Source: Cladopsammia gracilis (lineage: Eukaryota; Cnidaria; Anthozoa; Scleractinia; Dendrophylliidae). From it: 64,000 nt of DNA. The position numbers and the translations under genes are program-made. The notes under the pieces were generated by a model. It saw only the letters and a list, made by a program, of their open reading frames with translations. It did not search any database and was not told the origin of the DNA. The stretch is taken from assembly GCA_022457155.1 (NCBI GenBank), contig JAJGOT010000029.1, forward strand, positions 683,501 through 747,500, given 5' to 3'. This document shows positions 1-11,528 of the stretch, one piece after another. The first letter of the stretch is position 1; each line of letters begins with the position of its first letter.

Positions 1-164
1 AAACATAAAAAAAAAACATGAGGTTCGCGACGCGTATATGTGTCTTCAATATAATTGTTGCACACTGGAGGCGTGTTCGAACTTACTTGATTGTTAATTG
101 ACATTAGTGACGTATGACGTTGCCCTTACGTCATAATTTAACAGTTCAGTTCATGATGTTTGCA

Positions 165-317
165 GGAGTCGGCTATTTGACAAACGTGGCTGAGGAGTCG
201 AACTCAGGTCTGCGGTATGAACCAACTCCAGCTAGTGGTCAGAGCGGGACTTGAACTCGGGACCTCCCGATTTGAAGTCCAGCGCCCTAACGTTAACCAC
301 TCAACCAAGCTGCCTCA
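165..317 (-). repeat. tRNA-derived SINE, copy 1
   Basis: Read on the minus strand this is tRNA-like: an A-box-like stretch (GGTTGAGTGGTTAACG), an anticodon-arm-like stretch and a B box GAGTTCAAGTCC. The following segment, with a second GAGTTC-type box, also occurs in the copies near 7815-8080 and 54255-54600. It lacks a clean cloverleaf and is not an intact tRNA gene. It lies downstream of the donor of the ABC transporter exon, so it would sit in that gene's intron. Confidence 0.7.
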
Positions 318-455
318 AGCACAAGATTGATCCTTATCCTTATGCTTATGCTAATGTCGGGCCCGTTTTCACTAAACATAAGCGCTGTTATGCTTCCACG
401 TATGCTTATGCTTATACATACGTTGCAAGTGAAAACCAGGCTTAGAGGTTACAGC

Positions 456-466
456 TCTCACCTTGA
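456..466 (-). other. Splice donor of the ABC transporter exon
   Basis: On the minus strand the sequence reads CTCAAG|GTGAGAG. Similarity to ABCC transporters stops exactly here, and the downstream frame shows no family similarity. Confidence 0.75.
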
Positions 467-998
467 GATAAACAATTCCCCTGAGGGCACTACTCAGCCT
501 CATACCAAACAATTCGAATCTGTAAGCGGAGTAATGTGTGCAGGCGGTAGACAACCCAGCCGATGCTAAGAGCAAACAGCACGCGCATACTAGGGGGAGG
601 TTTACCTCGGCGGAACTTAACGCACCAAGGAGAAATCCAAGGAGAAGCGGCTGTGAAAGGCGGCAGAGGGATTCCACGATCCAAACGCTCACAAGTAATA
701 TAATATCTTTACTGGAGATTGTTCTTAAAACACATTTCCAAAGTTTGGGCTGTCTTCCCTGTACATCGTTATTCCATTCTCTCTGAAGTCGCTCTGTTAG
801 GTCACGTGTTCTGTCTTCCTCGTGGAGCGGTAGGAAATCTGACTGGTTCAATGGCCGCTTGTTTCCTTTTGCAAATATGCTGTTCATCCACCAGAAAGTC
901 AGAAGGGAGAAAAAACTTGCCGACGTCGTAGGATGAGAAGATTGATCCGTGTCGGGATCTTTATCGGTTGCTATTGGCTCGTAACCTTTGTTGGACAT
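462..998 (-). CDS. ABCC4/MRP4-like ABC transporter, first coding exon (partial gene)
   Basis: This exon encodes 179 residues of the N-terminus of an ABC subfamily C exporter, a plasma-membrane ATP-driven efflux pump for organic anions and conjugates in known family members. Visible are the cytosolic motif around FFSLLTFWWMNSIF and LNQSDFLPLHEEDR (residues about 31-70), typical of ABCC4-type proteins, then hydrophobic helices of the first membrane domain (about 103-160) ending near FGMRLSSALRG. The ATG at 998 is chosen because the reading frame above it begins only with GTG. The frame leaves homology after VYLK exactly at AAG|GTGAGA (donor at 461-460), phase 0, so the open frame beyond is intron. 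Remaining exons, including both nucleotide-binding domains, must lie off the left edge. Subfamily is fairly sure; the exact orthologue is not. Confidence 0.82.
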
Positions 999-1156
999 AT
1001 TGCTGTTCGACAAAAGCACAGCAAAGCAACTTCGATTGCCGCGTAGATATCAGGATCTGTTAAAATATAAAATAATGAATCAAAATACAAATAGTTACAA
1101 TAGTAATAAGAACTTTATTAATACGTCAGGGGATGCAAAGCTGAAGGTGGGCTATT

Positions 1157-2083
1157 TACTCATGCGCAAAGGTGCATGAGTTAAGGTTCCGGCTCCATTT
1201 TTCTTGTTATTACTCATGCGCGAAGCGGCATGAGGTAAGGTTTCGACTCCGGTTTTCTTGTTATTATTTTTATTTTTTGTGTCACGATTTTGCATGCAAA
1301 TGTATGCACGCATATTTTAAATTGTGCGCTTCCGGTTTATAGCTTTGTCATTTACACTTCCTGTTTAGTGACTTCCGGCTACTTTCACTTCCGGTAAAAC
1401 AGTGTCACGACAGCATCTCCTACAACCCCACTTACATTTGATACTAATGTTCACGTTCGGTATATATAACACTCAGAAGAATCACTGGCTTCATTGTGAT
1501 ACAGTCTTCATTTACAAAACATTCAACAGTAAACAACGTGGTTTGCAGGAACGATGACTGAATGAAAGGAGTAACTTTTCTCCATGCCGGACATCTTCTT
1601 ATCATGTTTAAAATATATCATAAAACTTTCTTACGCATGCGCATGAGTATAGGCTGCTTGAAGCCTCTTGCTATCTTTAGTTTTTTTGTCACGATTTTGC
1701 ATGCAAATTTATGCACGCATATTTTAAATTGTGCACTTCCGGTTCATAGCTTTACCACTACACTTCCTGTTTAGTGACTTCCGGCTACTCTCACTTCCGG
1801 TAAAAGAGTGTTACTTAAGTGTCACGACAGCGTCTCCTACAACCCTACTTACATTAGTAATGTTCACGTTTGGTATATATAAGACTTAGAAGAATCACTG
1901 GCTTCATTGTGGTACAGCCTTCATTTCCAAAACAATTAATAGTAAACAACGCGGTTTGCAGGAACGATGACTGAATGAAAAGGAGTACTCTTTGCCATGT
2001 CGGACATCTTCTTATCATGTTTAAAATATATCATAAAACTTTCTTACGCATGCGCATGAGTATAGGCTGCTTGGAGCCTCTTG
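1157..2083. repeat. Tandem pair of ~400-bp promoter-like repeat units with CTCATGCGC ends
   Basis: Two units (about 1281-1670 and 1688-2083, offset about 410 bp) are near-identical. Each has the octamer ATGCAAAT, three ACTTCCGG/GCTTCCGG boxes, a GTATATATAA TATA-like box, then GGTTTGCAGGAACGATGACTG and a shared end with GCATGCGCATGAG. Before unit 1 are two short copies of the opposite-facing end (CTCATGCGC at 1157 and about 1214). This could be a non-autonomous DNA transposon with terminal inverted repeats, or an LTR-like promoter unit. No coding frame is supported. Confidence 0.6.
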
Positions 2084-2528
2084 TTACAATAGAGAATAAC
2101 GCCCAATTGCAATAAAATTATAAAACTGAGAAACTGTACACTAGAATGACAGCTGTTACAGTGATGCAATCCATTTATCACCAGGCAAAGACCTAAATAA
2201 CGTAAAGATCTTTTTTACACTTTCTACAGACTGGATTAATTACTAAAGCCTAAAGCCACACTTCGAACATTGGTCGTTATTTTGTCTTTTCTTTGCGTTC
2301 ATCACTTTTGCGATTTCATGAAAACACGATAATTCAGCCGCGACACTGTCCATTTAACGTCAATTCAGTTGATAACAACGGAGGTTTCCTTTAGGGTAAA
2401 TCACCTGCTGTGAAGGCGTTACTTTATTCTTTGTCACCCCCATGACCATCTAAATCGCTTTGACTTGCATGAATATTTACCCATTTTGTAAATGCGCGGC
2501 AATTTAAAGCAATATTTTACTGATCGCG

Positions 2529-2702
2529 GTGGATTTTCACTGTCGCGTAATTTTTACGTGCGCATGGGCGTAATCTAACTGACTTTTAGTGCGTTAATAA
2601 AATAAGAGATGATGTTTCGTACCCAAGCCGTCCATCGCCGTACATCGTCTCTTATCGTGATTATTGTCACACGTACAATTTACGCGACAGTAGAAATCCA
2701 CC
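2529..2702. mobile_element. MITE with ~35-bp terminal inverted repeats
   Basis: The left end GTGGATTTTCACTGTCGCG matches the reverse complement of the right end (CGCGACAGTAGAAATCCAC) with one insertion. Internally, AGAGATGATG faces CATCGTCTCT. The element is non-coding. Confidence 0.7.
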
Positions 2703-4502
2703 TTAATCTGCGATCAGCCTCTATTCGTTTCGCTTGGTTAACCATTCCCCTTGGGAAACGCGAATTGAAAAATAGATTTTAGTAAGCGATCACATAAGAC
2801 GACATAGGAGCATTACAAAAACTGGGCATGATCACATCATAGGTCGCGACTTAAACCTAAAAGAAACCTCCAAAAAAAACATTCTTATTTCTTGACACAA
2901 AATGCGGAGTCTAACCGATCTAGGATCCTTATACTTTTAACACGGACACTCCTGTCCTCAATAAACGTTTGTCGCGCGATGTCATTATGACGGATTTTTT
3001 TTGTAGGAACAGCTGGAAATACGTGGGCTCTCACTGGCTCTAATAGAACTCTCTTGGGACCAGACTCTACGGTATAAACTTTTAAAATGGGAGCTCTGGC
3101 CCTCGATATGAACTTTAATTTGAAAAAATATGGGTTCTTACTGGTTTCTTTAAATATAACTAGACTAACTGGCTACATGTACCTGACACAATGTACAGAA
3201 ATTCCGTTAAGGTTAAGTTTAGTTAAGTTTAGTTGAAAAGGGCAACTGCTTACTTGCAAGATGTTCAATGTTCAAATTAGGCTCAGACAATAAAGAATTG
3301 TTTCTCACTGCATCCGCTCTTGTTTTAGCGACCAGATGTCGTTAACTTATCTGACCTGTCTGCTCGATATTCTACCAGTTCATGTTCTGAGGCTCTTTAT
3401 TTCGATAAATTGGTCAAGTTCTTTCTCTTTTTTCTAGTCACCCGTAAATCACCTGCTATGACGTGGAAACCTTATTTCTCAACCCCATGACCTTCCAACG
3501 TTGGCCACCCTCAAGACGGCCCTGACCCAATATCCCAAACCGGGCGCATAGAACATACCTCGTAGCCAATACAACTACAAAACAGCGATTTGTGCGGATA
3601 AAAACTGGATCTCGGTTATATGAGATTTCTAGTGTTTTCATTAGTTCCCCGAACATCGGTTATAATCTCATATCCTAGTTGCGGCAAAAATGAACGCGTC
3701 ACTAAGCTGAACATTTTGTTTACTCGGCGAAGGAATGACACCACAAATCGTGGAAGCAAAAGTCTACACAAATCAAATCTCAATTTTTATTGTCGACTGT
3801 GTGAAAAGGCCAAAAACATAAGTTTATTAATGTAAGTTTCTTAGCTTTGCGGCAATGTTTGCAATTTCTTCAATAACTAAATAGTTAACCACGCCACGCT
3901 AAAATTTCTAAAACCGAGGTTTTATAAGAAGAGTTTCCGTCTACCTATTATAAGACAGCGACACTGAACTACATGAGATACGACGGTAAAATGATAGAGA
4001 ATCGTGCCTGCGAAGAGTTAATTTCAGAATTGAAAAACAAAAACCACAGGCTTACCATCCTCTGTGTGGTGGACTGTGGTTTGAAATGACGGCATCGGTT
4101 ATAAATTAAAGTTTGGGCTGGATTTTAACGTTCAGTCCGCGAACAAAAAGGTCCGTGATTTGGCCAAAATCGTGCAACAATAACTGCGTTTTCAAAAGAT
4201 GGGATTCTTTTGTCAAAGCTTAAAGGGTAAATGCGTTTTTTTGGCAAAAATCCCAGCCGTGTCGATAATTTGAAGGTCTTGTTCTTGCAAGCCTTGTTTT
4301 CTAGCTCTCTCCATTTATTCACTCACTCCAACTTCAACGGGTTTGTAAAATCACTCTCCAAAGTTTCAACAAAACAAACTCATAAGAACAAAGTTTAACG
4401 TCGTATATATATCTCTGAGCGTTTTTATTCCATTTTTAATGTTCTAGATATAGCATTTAGAAAAAAGCTTAAGGATAAAGACTTTTGTTCTTGGGCCATC
4501 GT
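2703..4502. other. Intergenic, no gene seen
   Basis: AT-rich DNA with only short, uncharacteristic open frames (60-70 codons). I recognise no gene, RNA or element. Confidence 0.6.
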
Positions 4503-4578
4503 AGCTTGATGAGAAATAGAACACAAATAAGTTCAATATGTTTATCACCGCGGTTTGTGTTCTATTTCTCATCAAGCT
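4503..4578. repeat. Perfect 25-bp inverted repeat (hairpin)
   Basis: AGCTTGATGAGAAATAGAAC followed by ACAAA at 4503-4527 is perfectly complementary to 4554-4578, with a 26-bp spacer. It is probably a very small foldback element. Such perfect pairing implies recent origin or gene conversion. Confidence 0.8.
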
Positions 4579-5184
4579 TAAGGATGTTCCCGCGAAAATC
4601 TTCTAACACGTATTCACGTGGAATATTTACCTCAGTAAATTGTACAACCCGTTGACCCCGTCGTGTAAGCAGCGGCCCGAAAAAAGGTTAATGGAATAAA
4701 GTCAATTCCATTAGAATGTCATTCCATGTATGTGCTTTAACTGGTACCAGTAAAAGATTCCCGTCGTTTGAAAAAAGACATGCGAAATCGTTAGCTAGAT
4801 TTTCTTTTCGCTATAACTAATACTCCAGCATTTGTAGAAAATCTTACAGTTTTGTAATATATCACACAGTTAATAATTATATTTTCCTATCAAAATATAT
4901 CGCCGGCCTTCAATATCGTCCTAGAGGTGGAATTGTGACCTCATTGTTTCTCAACACACGGGTTAATGTGTAAGTAGCGGAAAAGATTAGCAACGGTTAT
5001 GGAATGAATGTTGTTTATCCACTTTGTTTTTCCTTTTTAAAGTATAAGTTAAACTTATAAATGATATTATTTTATATTATTTTAGGTTTAAATGGTATAT
5101 GAGCTTTATAGGTATGTTCCGCTGTGAAGGGTATAGTTTTCAGGCAGTTTAGTCTGGACAAGGTTTACTGGCTAAATAGCCCAT
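4579..5184. other. Intergenic, no gene seen
   Basis: No coding frame, RNA or repeat that I can name. Mostly AT-rich sequence. Confidence 0.5.
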
Positions 5185-7138
5185 TTAAGGTGGTTCGATA
5201 CAGTTTTCTGGAGACCGTACCAACATTTTTCAATCGGCTTTTAAGCGGTCTTCTCCAAGTCAGATCAACGTGAAATTTTCACCACTAACTGATTTTGAAT
5301 TGAAGTTTGGCAAGATATATTTTCTGGTAAAATCGATATTACCATGACAACGATAAACAAGAAACTTAGAAATCAGTAAAACTGAAATTTAGCGCGTTTA
5401 AGATTTCGCATTGAAAGTCCCGCATAGGCATCTTAAAATATGGTATATGGCATATATATTTTGCAAGAATAAAAAAAATCCTGTATGTTTGAATTAAAAT
5501 AAATCGCAATGACATTTCAAACCTTACTATTTGTCTAAGGTAAAGTCGCACTCGGGCCACGATGGACCACACGCCCGGAGCTTAACCCGGTTTCCGTAGC
5601 ATGAAGCAACTAGGAATATTGCTACTACCCCCTGGATGGGATGCTAGTCCATCGCAGGGTTACCCCCAGCATTTTGTCGCCGGTACCCATTTATACACCT
5701 GGGTGGAGAGAGACAGTGTGGAGTAAAGTTTCTTGTCTAAGGAAACAACAAGACGGCAGAGACCAGGCTTCGAACCACCGACCTTCGGGTTGAAAGTCCG
5801 ACGCGCTAACCACTAGACCACCGTGCCGCCCACACTATTTGTGTACTGGTATTAAATTGATCAAGAGATTAACACTGGTTTTGTGAAATTACTTAATGAT
5901 AATGTCAAAAAGTAGCTTGATGTTATGTTTGTAAACCTTGAAAGTTTTGTTTACTTTCTCTTTTGCGATCTTGAGAACTACCTTTTTTCCTAACATCGCA
6001 TCATGTGCAATTTTTGGGTAATTTTCGATTTTATGGCTTTTGCAAAAATCTGAGAAACGGCTCGGTGGATTTTTTTAAAACATTCACTGTGCATGCTTAC
6101 CGATGTGCAAAATATTATCTGAAAGTTTCATTGGCATTGATTCACTGGAACGCATTCAAATTTAAAGATGAATACGACATACGAACCGGCCGAAAAAATG
6201 GCGTTACAAATTTACTTTTTAAAGTTATTCTCAGTAATGATTTCAAATCAATGCGCGCAGAAAACAGATGCAAAGAAATTTGCATCAAAGAGCGTACATT
6301 GCAATGTTTCAATCACGGAAGAATGTAGTGCGCACTACATTCTTCCGTGATTGAAACATTGCAATGTACGCTCTTTGATGCAAATTTCTTTGCATCTGTT
6401 TTCTGTTGCGTTCAAAACGCCTGCTGTAAAAACGTTTTCAAAACGCAAAAGGGCATTTATTGCTCAAAATAATCCTAAAAAGAGACTTAAGGGAATCTGG
6501 AAAGTAGCAAGGAGAGTAATAAGGTACAATCATGCTCGAATATAGATAATAATAGATGCACAGCAGATCACAACGAAAGTATAAATTACGGAGGAATGCA
6601 CTGCGCATTGATTTGAAATCATTATTAAGCATAACTTAAAAAGTAAATTTGTAACGCCATTTTTTCGGCCGGTTCGTACGTCGTATTCATCTTTAAATTT
6701 AAAGGCGTTCCAGTGAATCAATGACAATGAAACTTTCAGAAAATATTTTGCACATCGGTAAGCATGCACAGTGAATGTTTTAAAAAAATCCATCGAGCCG
6801 TTTCTCAGATTTTTACAAAAGCCATTAAAATCGAAAATTACCCAAAAATTGCACATGAAGTGATGTTAGGAAAAAATGAAGTTCTCAAGATCGCAAAAGA
6901 GAAAGTAAACAAAACTTTCAAAGTTTACAAACATAACATCAAGCTACTTTTTGACATTATCATTAAGTAATTTCACAAAACCAGTGTTAATCTCTCGATC
7001 GATTTAATACCAGTACACAAATGAGTACGGTTTGAAATGTTATTGCGATTTATTTTGATCTGACTTGGAGAAGACCGCTTAAAAGCCGATTGAAAAATGT
7101 TGGCATGGTCTCCAGAAAACTGTATCGAACCACCTTAA
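5185..7138. mobile_element. Foldback (piggyBac-like MITE) element 1 with TTAA target duplication
   Basis: TTAA at 5185-5188 and 7135-7138 flank an element (5189-7134) whose ends are long inverted repeats starting GGTGGTTCGATACAGTTTTC. The middle is a giant palindrome centred near 6326-6331 (GTGCGCAC), so almost the whole element can fold on itself. A second copy is at 56315-57635. Open frames here, such as 6005-6328 and its mirror at 6530-6856, translate the two palindrome arms and are not genes. TTAA duplication is the piggyBac hallmark; the superfamily call rests on that alone. Confidence 0.78.
5535..5833 (-). mobile_element. tRNA-derived SINE nested in foldback element 1
   Basis: The 299-bp insert is bounded by the 9-bp duplication ACTATTTGT (5526-5534 and 5834-5842); removing it restores the sequence seen in element 2 near 56660. 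On the minus strand it begins with a tRNA-like head: A-box-like GGTCTAGTGGTTAGCGCG and a perfect B box GGTTCGAAGCC. An anticodon-loop-like CTTTCAA hints at a Glu-type ancestor. The body runs to the low-coordinate end without a clear poly-A tail. Confidence 0.85.
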
Positions 7139-7463
7139 AAATTGGTACGGCGGGCAGTACAACATTTTTAATGACCCCAGTATTAGTATTTTGCTGTTGT
7201 ACCAACGAAAGGAACTCATGTGACAGTCCTTTCTTCACTCAGGTTAACTTGAAGGTAAGGACTTGATAAAAAACAAAACTCGACAAGTTTAAAAACTGAG
7301 AGCATCATTTAAACATGTGACTACGATATTGTCTTTGGTGTGCATCTTAGACTGTGATAGTGAATGAGTTTCTGGAAAATAGTGAGTCTTGATTAGGTCT
7401 AGGATAGAGTAGAGTTTTTCGGTGTTTAGTCTAGAACAGGGTAGCAAAATACAGCTATACAGC
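7139..7463. other. Intergenic, no gene seen
   Basis: No supported feature; only short shadow frames. Confidence 0.5.
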
Positions 7464-7608
7464 TAAAATGCTCTTCCAGGCGTTTAGATTGTGGGGAGCA
7501 GCGAAAAGCGGCGCGTGGCGCTATAGGCTCTCCCCAGCCTCCACTCGCTTTTTCTCTTGCGCCCAATTTTTCTTTCGCGCGCCACAAACTTAACGCCTGG
7601 AACAGGCT
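7464..7608. mobile_element. Short MITE with TCCAGGCGTTWAG ends
   Basis: CTTCCAGGCGTTTAGATTGTGG at the left faces CCACAAACTTAACGCCTGGAAC at the right. The TTAGCCTGT right end resembles the end of the Mutator-like element at 24985-26034. The middle is GC-rich and non-coding. Confidence 0.6.
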
Positions 7609-7814
7609 AATAGGTTAAGGGTCTCAGAGTCCCAGCGGCACACCCCCACCCAAAAATTTGCAGACTACCCCCCCTCCCCCATCTCTTTATCACCCTTGGG
7701 TTAATGGACTAAATGCTAATGGATAAACGACCATTGTGTTAAGAATGTCATTCCATGCTTGTACGTTTTACTGGTACTAGTAGAAGTAAAAAAAATAATA
7801 AAGTAAAAAAAAAA

Positions 7815-8080
7815 TAAGTATCCTCAGTTTATTTACCCTCGGCAGTGTTAATAGCACAAGTGCTAGTGGGTCGGACCGAGTAGTCAAATTAAACATAACA
7901 TTTTAAAAATCCCAACTGGCAGGAGGCACACCAGTTGGCTATTTTACAAGCGTGGCCGAGGAGTTGAACTCGGGTCTACCGTGAAACAACTCCATCTAGG
8001 GTCATCTAGTGGTCAGAGGGGGAGTTGAACCCGGGACCTCCGGATTTCAAGTCCGGTGCTCTAACCACTCGACCACGCTA
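7815..8080 (-). repeat. tRNA-Ser-like SINE, copy 2
   Basis: The minus strand opens with GTGGTCGAGTGGTTAGAGC and an anticodon arm with loop CTTGAAA (UGA, serine-like), then B box GGGTTCAACTCC. It continues into the shared body AAATAGCCAACTGGTGTGCC and an AGCACTTGTGCTA tail segment also recognisable in the copy at 54255-54600. A second tRNA-like half (GAGTTCAACTCC) follows the head, so the SINE may be dimeric. It has no serine-type long variable arm and is not scored as a functional tRNA. Confidence 0.72.
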
Positions 8081-8361
8081 TACGTTTATAAAACATGTCA
8101 CTGAACGACGTTAGCTAGAAACTTTTAGACTTTCCCTCTAAACTGATTCTCTGGCATGTTTTTAAAGTGGTTTCACAATTTGATAATAATGCAATTTGTG
8201 ATAATCTTGATTGAATTAATATTTTGCCGGCAGTCGGTTCGCGTGTTGGAATAAATAGAGTCCGTTGATAGATTTGTATCATTCTGCGGTCCACCTCACC
8301 GCGGCAATTTCAAACTGAAAAAGTTAATTTTTCACCCCGTTTTGCTTTCCTCCCTGCCACT

Positions 8362-8695
8362 ATGGACGAGGCTACTCGTAGCGCAGAACAACCAAGACCT
8401 TCTTGATCAGTTAAAGACTCTGGTTATAGATTCGATTTCGGATCTCAAACGTGCCCTTGAGGCTTCAGCTTTCTAGCAGATGACAGAAATTAAAAGGATC
8501 AAGCGCCTTCGCACTGCACAATGCAACAAGAAGAGCAATGAGGACCAGTACAAACCATAGACAAGCTTAGACAGCTTTGGAACTCAACGAGCTGGAGAAA
8601 ACGAGTGAAGCTTTAGACAAAACTCCACAGCTCGCAAGACCACAACTACCTAATTTCTTCTCTCGCCTCAGTCAACACCATTCAGTCCAAAGAAC
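8362..8695 (+). pseudogene. Broken retrotransposon-like ORF1 remnant, unrecognised family
   Basis: From ATG 8362 (MDEATRSAEQPR) a coherent protein can be followed only by shifting frame: a helical segment LLDQLKTLVIDSISDLKRAL, then EIKRIKRLRTAQCNKKSNED, then LELNELEKTSEALDKTPQ in the frame open from about 8577. Stops and shifts break it at least three times. The charged, coiled-coil-like content and an AATAAATAGAG TATA-like box about 110 bp upstream suggest the first ORF of a retroelement (possibly DIRS-like), but I cannot name the family. It is interrupted by a MITE at 8696. Confidence 0.45.
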
Positions 8696-8758
8696 AACCT
8701 CGTTCCCAGGATCTTCTCCTTCCCGTCCCCTGGAGCGAGAGAACCTGGGAACGAGGTT
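8696..8758. mobile_element. 63-bp hairpin MITE (AACCTCGTTCCCAGG ends)
   Basis: The ends AACCTCGTTCCCAGG and CCTGGGAACGAGGTT are perfect inverted repeats. The 10-bp sequence GTCCAAAGAA occurs at 8685-8694 and 8759-8768 as a target duplication, so this inserted into the ORF1 remnant. A 9-10-bp duplication suggests Mutator-type mobilisation. Confidence 0.82.
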
Positions 8759-8768
8759 GTCCAAAGAA

Positions 8769-9180
8769 TTCGCGAATAAGAGACGTTCGCACCCACCCCT
8801 CTCTTAGGCGTTTTGCTCTACCGATCCCCACCCCCTGTGTCGAACTCCCGATCCACCCCTGCCTCCAACACCGACCCCATGGGTAAGCAAGGTGACCATT
8901 ACATATCGCGGTGTCATGTTTACAGCCGATCGACCGATCGACCGATCGATTGAGTGGAAGTTTGTCCCGCTGCTTTATTTGTTCAACGCTTCGCGTATTC
9001 ACCAGTTCGAAAGGAAATGTCGAAATAGTAAACAAAAGAAAGCGAAAGTGGAATAACTCTAGACTAAACTTTTCGACAAAAGACAGTTCGTAAACAGACA
9101 ACGAAGATGATTCTGCTATCATGTCTATACGCCATAAATGGGTAAACACACAACAGCCGGTGAAAACTTGCTGTTTTTTT
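8769..9180. other. Intergenic; short CGATCGAC repeat
   Basis: Possible continuation of the ORF1 remnant (proline-rich frames) to about 8900, then a CGATCGAC short tandem at about 8927-8953. No supported gene. Confidence 0.4.
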
Positions 9181-9199
9181 TCTAAGCATCTCGCAAATA

Positions 9200-9535
9200 G
9201 ACGTCCGACAAGTCGGGTCGACTACAAGAAACCCGAATCGAGTCGATTCGTTCACATTTTCTACCCTCCCTGTTTGCCTTGTCCCACGTGACCAGATTTC
9301 CGGTGAGTCGGATCGCCTTTCATGAATACCTTCGTGTCGAACCGAGCACGTGCTTGATATACCGGAGTATTTCCTTTTTCGTGCACACGCTTTGAGAACG
9401 AGGAAGGTCCATGTTCCACGCGACAAAGCCGACAAGACATCCGATGAGTCGGGTCGACTTTCAAAAAGACGGGTCGTGTCGAAGGACCACACGCTTTTAA
9501 CCCTTTCTCGTGCACACGCTTTTAAGGTGGCTCTG
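9200..9535. repeat. Degenerate GTCGGGTCGAC tandem repeat
   Basis: The motif GAGTCGGRTCG recurs at about 9206, 9306 and 9446, and CGTGCACACGCTTT at about 9382 and 9510, giving a loose period of 100-140 bp. Similar GTCGAC/GACTCGAC words reappear at 44080-44250. The 223-codon minus-strand frame at 9064-9735 is periodic because of this and is not called as a gene. Confidence 0.5.
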
Positions 9536-10169
9536 ATCCAGTTATTGGTCAGTGTTCCAAATAAAATATACATAGATCTTATTGCTGTCTTTCGAGAGTT
9601 TTGTTTCGCGATACTAGGCATAATACACACATACACGTAGCTTAGACTTTCTTGTTTACGGAGAAGTCTAATTTGGCAGTCTTGTCTCGTTACCATGGCA
9701 AACAATGATTGAGAAAATGCTATTGAACCTCTCAACGGATTTTCTCGGTTTTTACACGGTAAATATTCACGATTTTTTGTGAAACAGAAGAAACATTCAG
9801 TAAGTCTAATCTAACAAAGCCATAAAAAATCGGTACATAATTTTCGGCAATTTACTAACTTTTCGTTTCTTTACGTTTATTGGGTTTGTGTATGTGCAAA
9901 AATTGTCGTCTTTTTTTGTGATCACAAACTCCAAGAAAATCCTACCAATTTGTTAATTTTTATAAAATATGCCGTGTGGGATGCGCGCAATAAACATTTT
10001 AGCTACCGTAAAAAAACCGCCTTATTTTCGTTACGTCATCAAAATAAACCAGCGCGCGCTCGCTCCATTTTCGTCCCCATACCTCGCGCGCCGAAAAACT
10101 ATATGGAGCCAACTATATTTTCGCCACTCGTTGTTGGTCTTCTGAAAGCGTGCAAGAGAACCTCTGCTA
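9536..10169. other. Intergenic, no gene seen
   Basis: No coding, RNA or repeat feature that I can support. Confidence 0.5.
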
Positions 10170-11528
10170 ACTACCCTGGGTACCTTCCTTCCTCTATACA
10201 CAGGAAAACATTCCGCTTAAAAAAAAGGTGAATAAGTATGCCACAACAAATCAAAATTATCAGGAATGAATCATTCATTCCTAAGAGCGGAAAATGGAAG
10301 ATTGACTAAACTAGTAAGTCGTATCTTATAGTAAGTTGTAAGTAAAATATACTCTTCGCTGAATTATGGTGCGAACTAGCAAATAATTTAGCCGGGAGCG
10401 AAGCAAAGAGCAAAGAGAGAAACTCAAATTACGCCGCTCAAATGGGCGCAGTTCTTATCAGCGGATGACATCGTCAATAAAAGACATAAAAGTAATCTAA
10501 AATTTCAAAAGTAAACACTGGAGGTCAGACTTCCTTAGCTTAGTTATTAAAAGCCTTAGTTTGCTTTATTTAATTAACTATTCCATTAAGCTTAAAATGG
10601 TTAATGGAAAGATAGAGACGCGATGTCTCGTATGTTACGTGCGTTCCGCAGTTAATATTCATGTATTTGAAAACATGTTTTTAATTAAAAAAACTGAAAC
10701 ACATTCTGTTTCGGATTAAAATCATGTAGCTTCACAAGCCCGGATTTTTTTCCAAAAACACCTTTATCCGCGAGTCATTCCGTATTTACGGAAAATGAAT
10801 AACTCTTACTGAAAGGTATGTTGAGTGGATGAAATTTTCCTTAAGAATGCTTCCACGCTGCTAGATTATTCGCTGAAAATGGTTTCAATCGTGTGCCGTT
10901 GTAACACGTTTTTTAACCTGTCCACAAGTATAGCTCAAGGATAGTTTTAATTACTCGGGGAGAGAAAAAAATTGAACGCGGCTCCGCGCAGGAGCAAAGA
11001 AATTTGAGAAAGTGTACATTTTTTTGGGGCTTGACCGACGCGCAATTATCGCTAAAATTATTTATATTATATAATTTATAATTTGTTAAATTTTGCACAG
11101 GTTGTTTTACAGTTTTGCATAGAAGGTAACCGGAAAATTGTCAAACTGAATTGAACCTGTGTAATGAATATTTCGCGTACATATAGTGGCTACTGTTTCA
11201 TAAGGCAAATATAGACGGTTTGCGAATTTTATCGACTTTAAACATCTCAGTGACAACCAGAGCATAAAATACGTCAGACTGTCTGCAAATAGCTCTTAAA
11301 ATTTTTCTGATATTCCTTATAACTTTTACCAACGTTTCAGGCTGATGAAGGTGTATAATTGGTTTTTATTTTCTACCGTATTTGCACCCAACCAAAGTGG
11401 TGACCGATACCATAAAGGTCTTTGTTTACGGTAGATGCAAAATTAGATTTTGTATGCAGTATCTTTTCACTTGACAAGCTAAGCGTGCTCGTCCAATTAT
11501 ATGCGTCTAATAAATGCGTACTTTACAA

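Noticed and set aside
5760..5833. Possible tRNA-Glu gene
   Set aside because: It is the head of a SINE with an exact 9-bp target duplication.
6005..6856. Open frames of 107-108 codons on both strands
   Set aside because: They are the two arms of one palindrome and give the same peptide; they are structure of a MITE, not genes.
5185..7138. CRISPR-like or regulatory repeat array
   Set aside because: Repeats are inverted arms of single elements; there are no regularly spaced direct repeats with unique spacers, and the DNA is eukaryotic.
7980..8080. Possible tRNA-Ser(UGA) gene
   Set aside because: Anticodon arm and boxes are good, but the long variable arm and acceptor pairing are missing, and the body matches a SINE family.
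9064..9735. 223-codon minus-strand ORF
   Set aside because: Internally periodic owing to a GTCGGGTCGAC-type repeat, no domain, no start or splice context.
11343..11380. CTGATGA near 11343 as a second hammerhead
   Set aside because: No stem II followed by GAAA in the required spacing.
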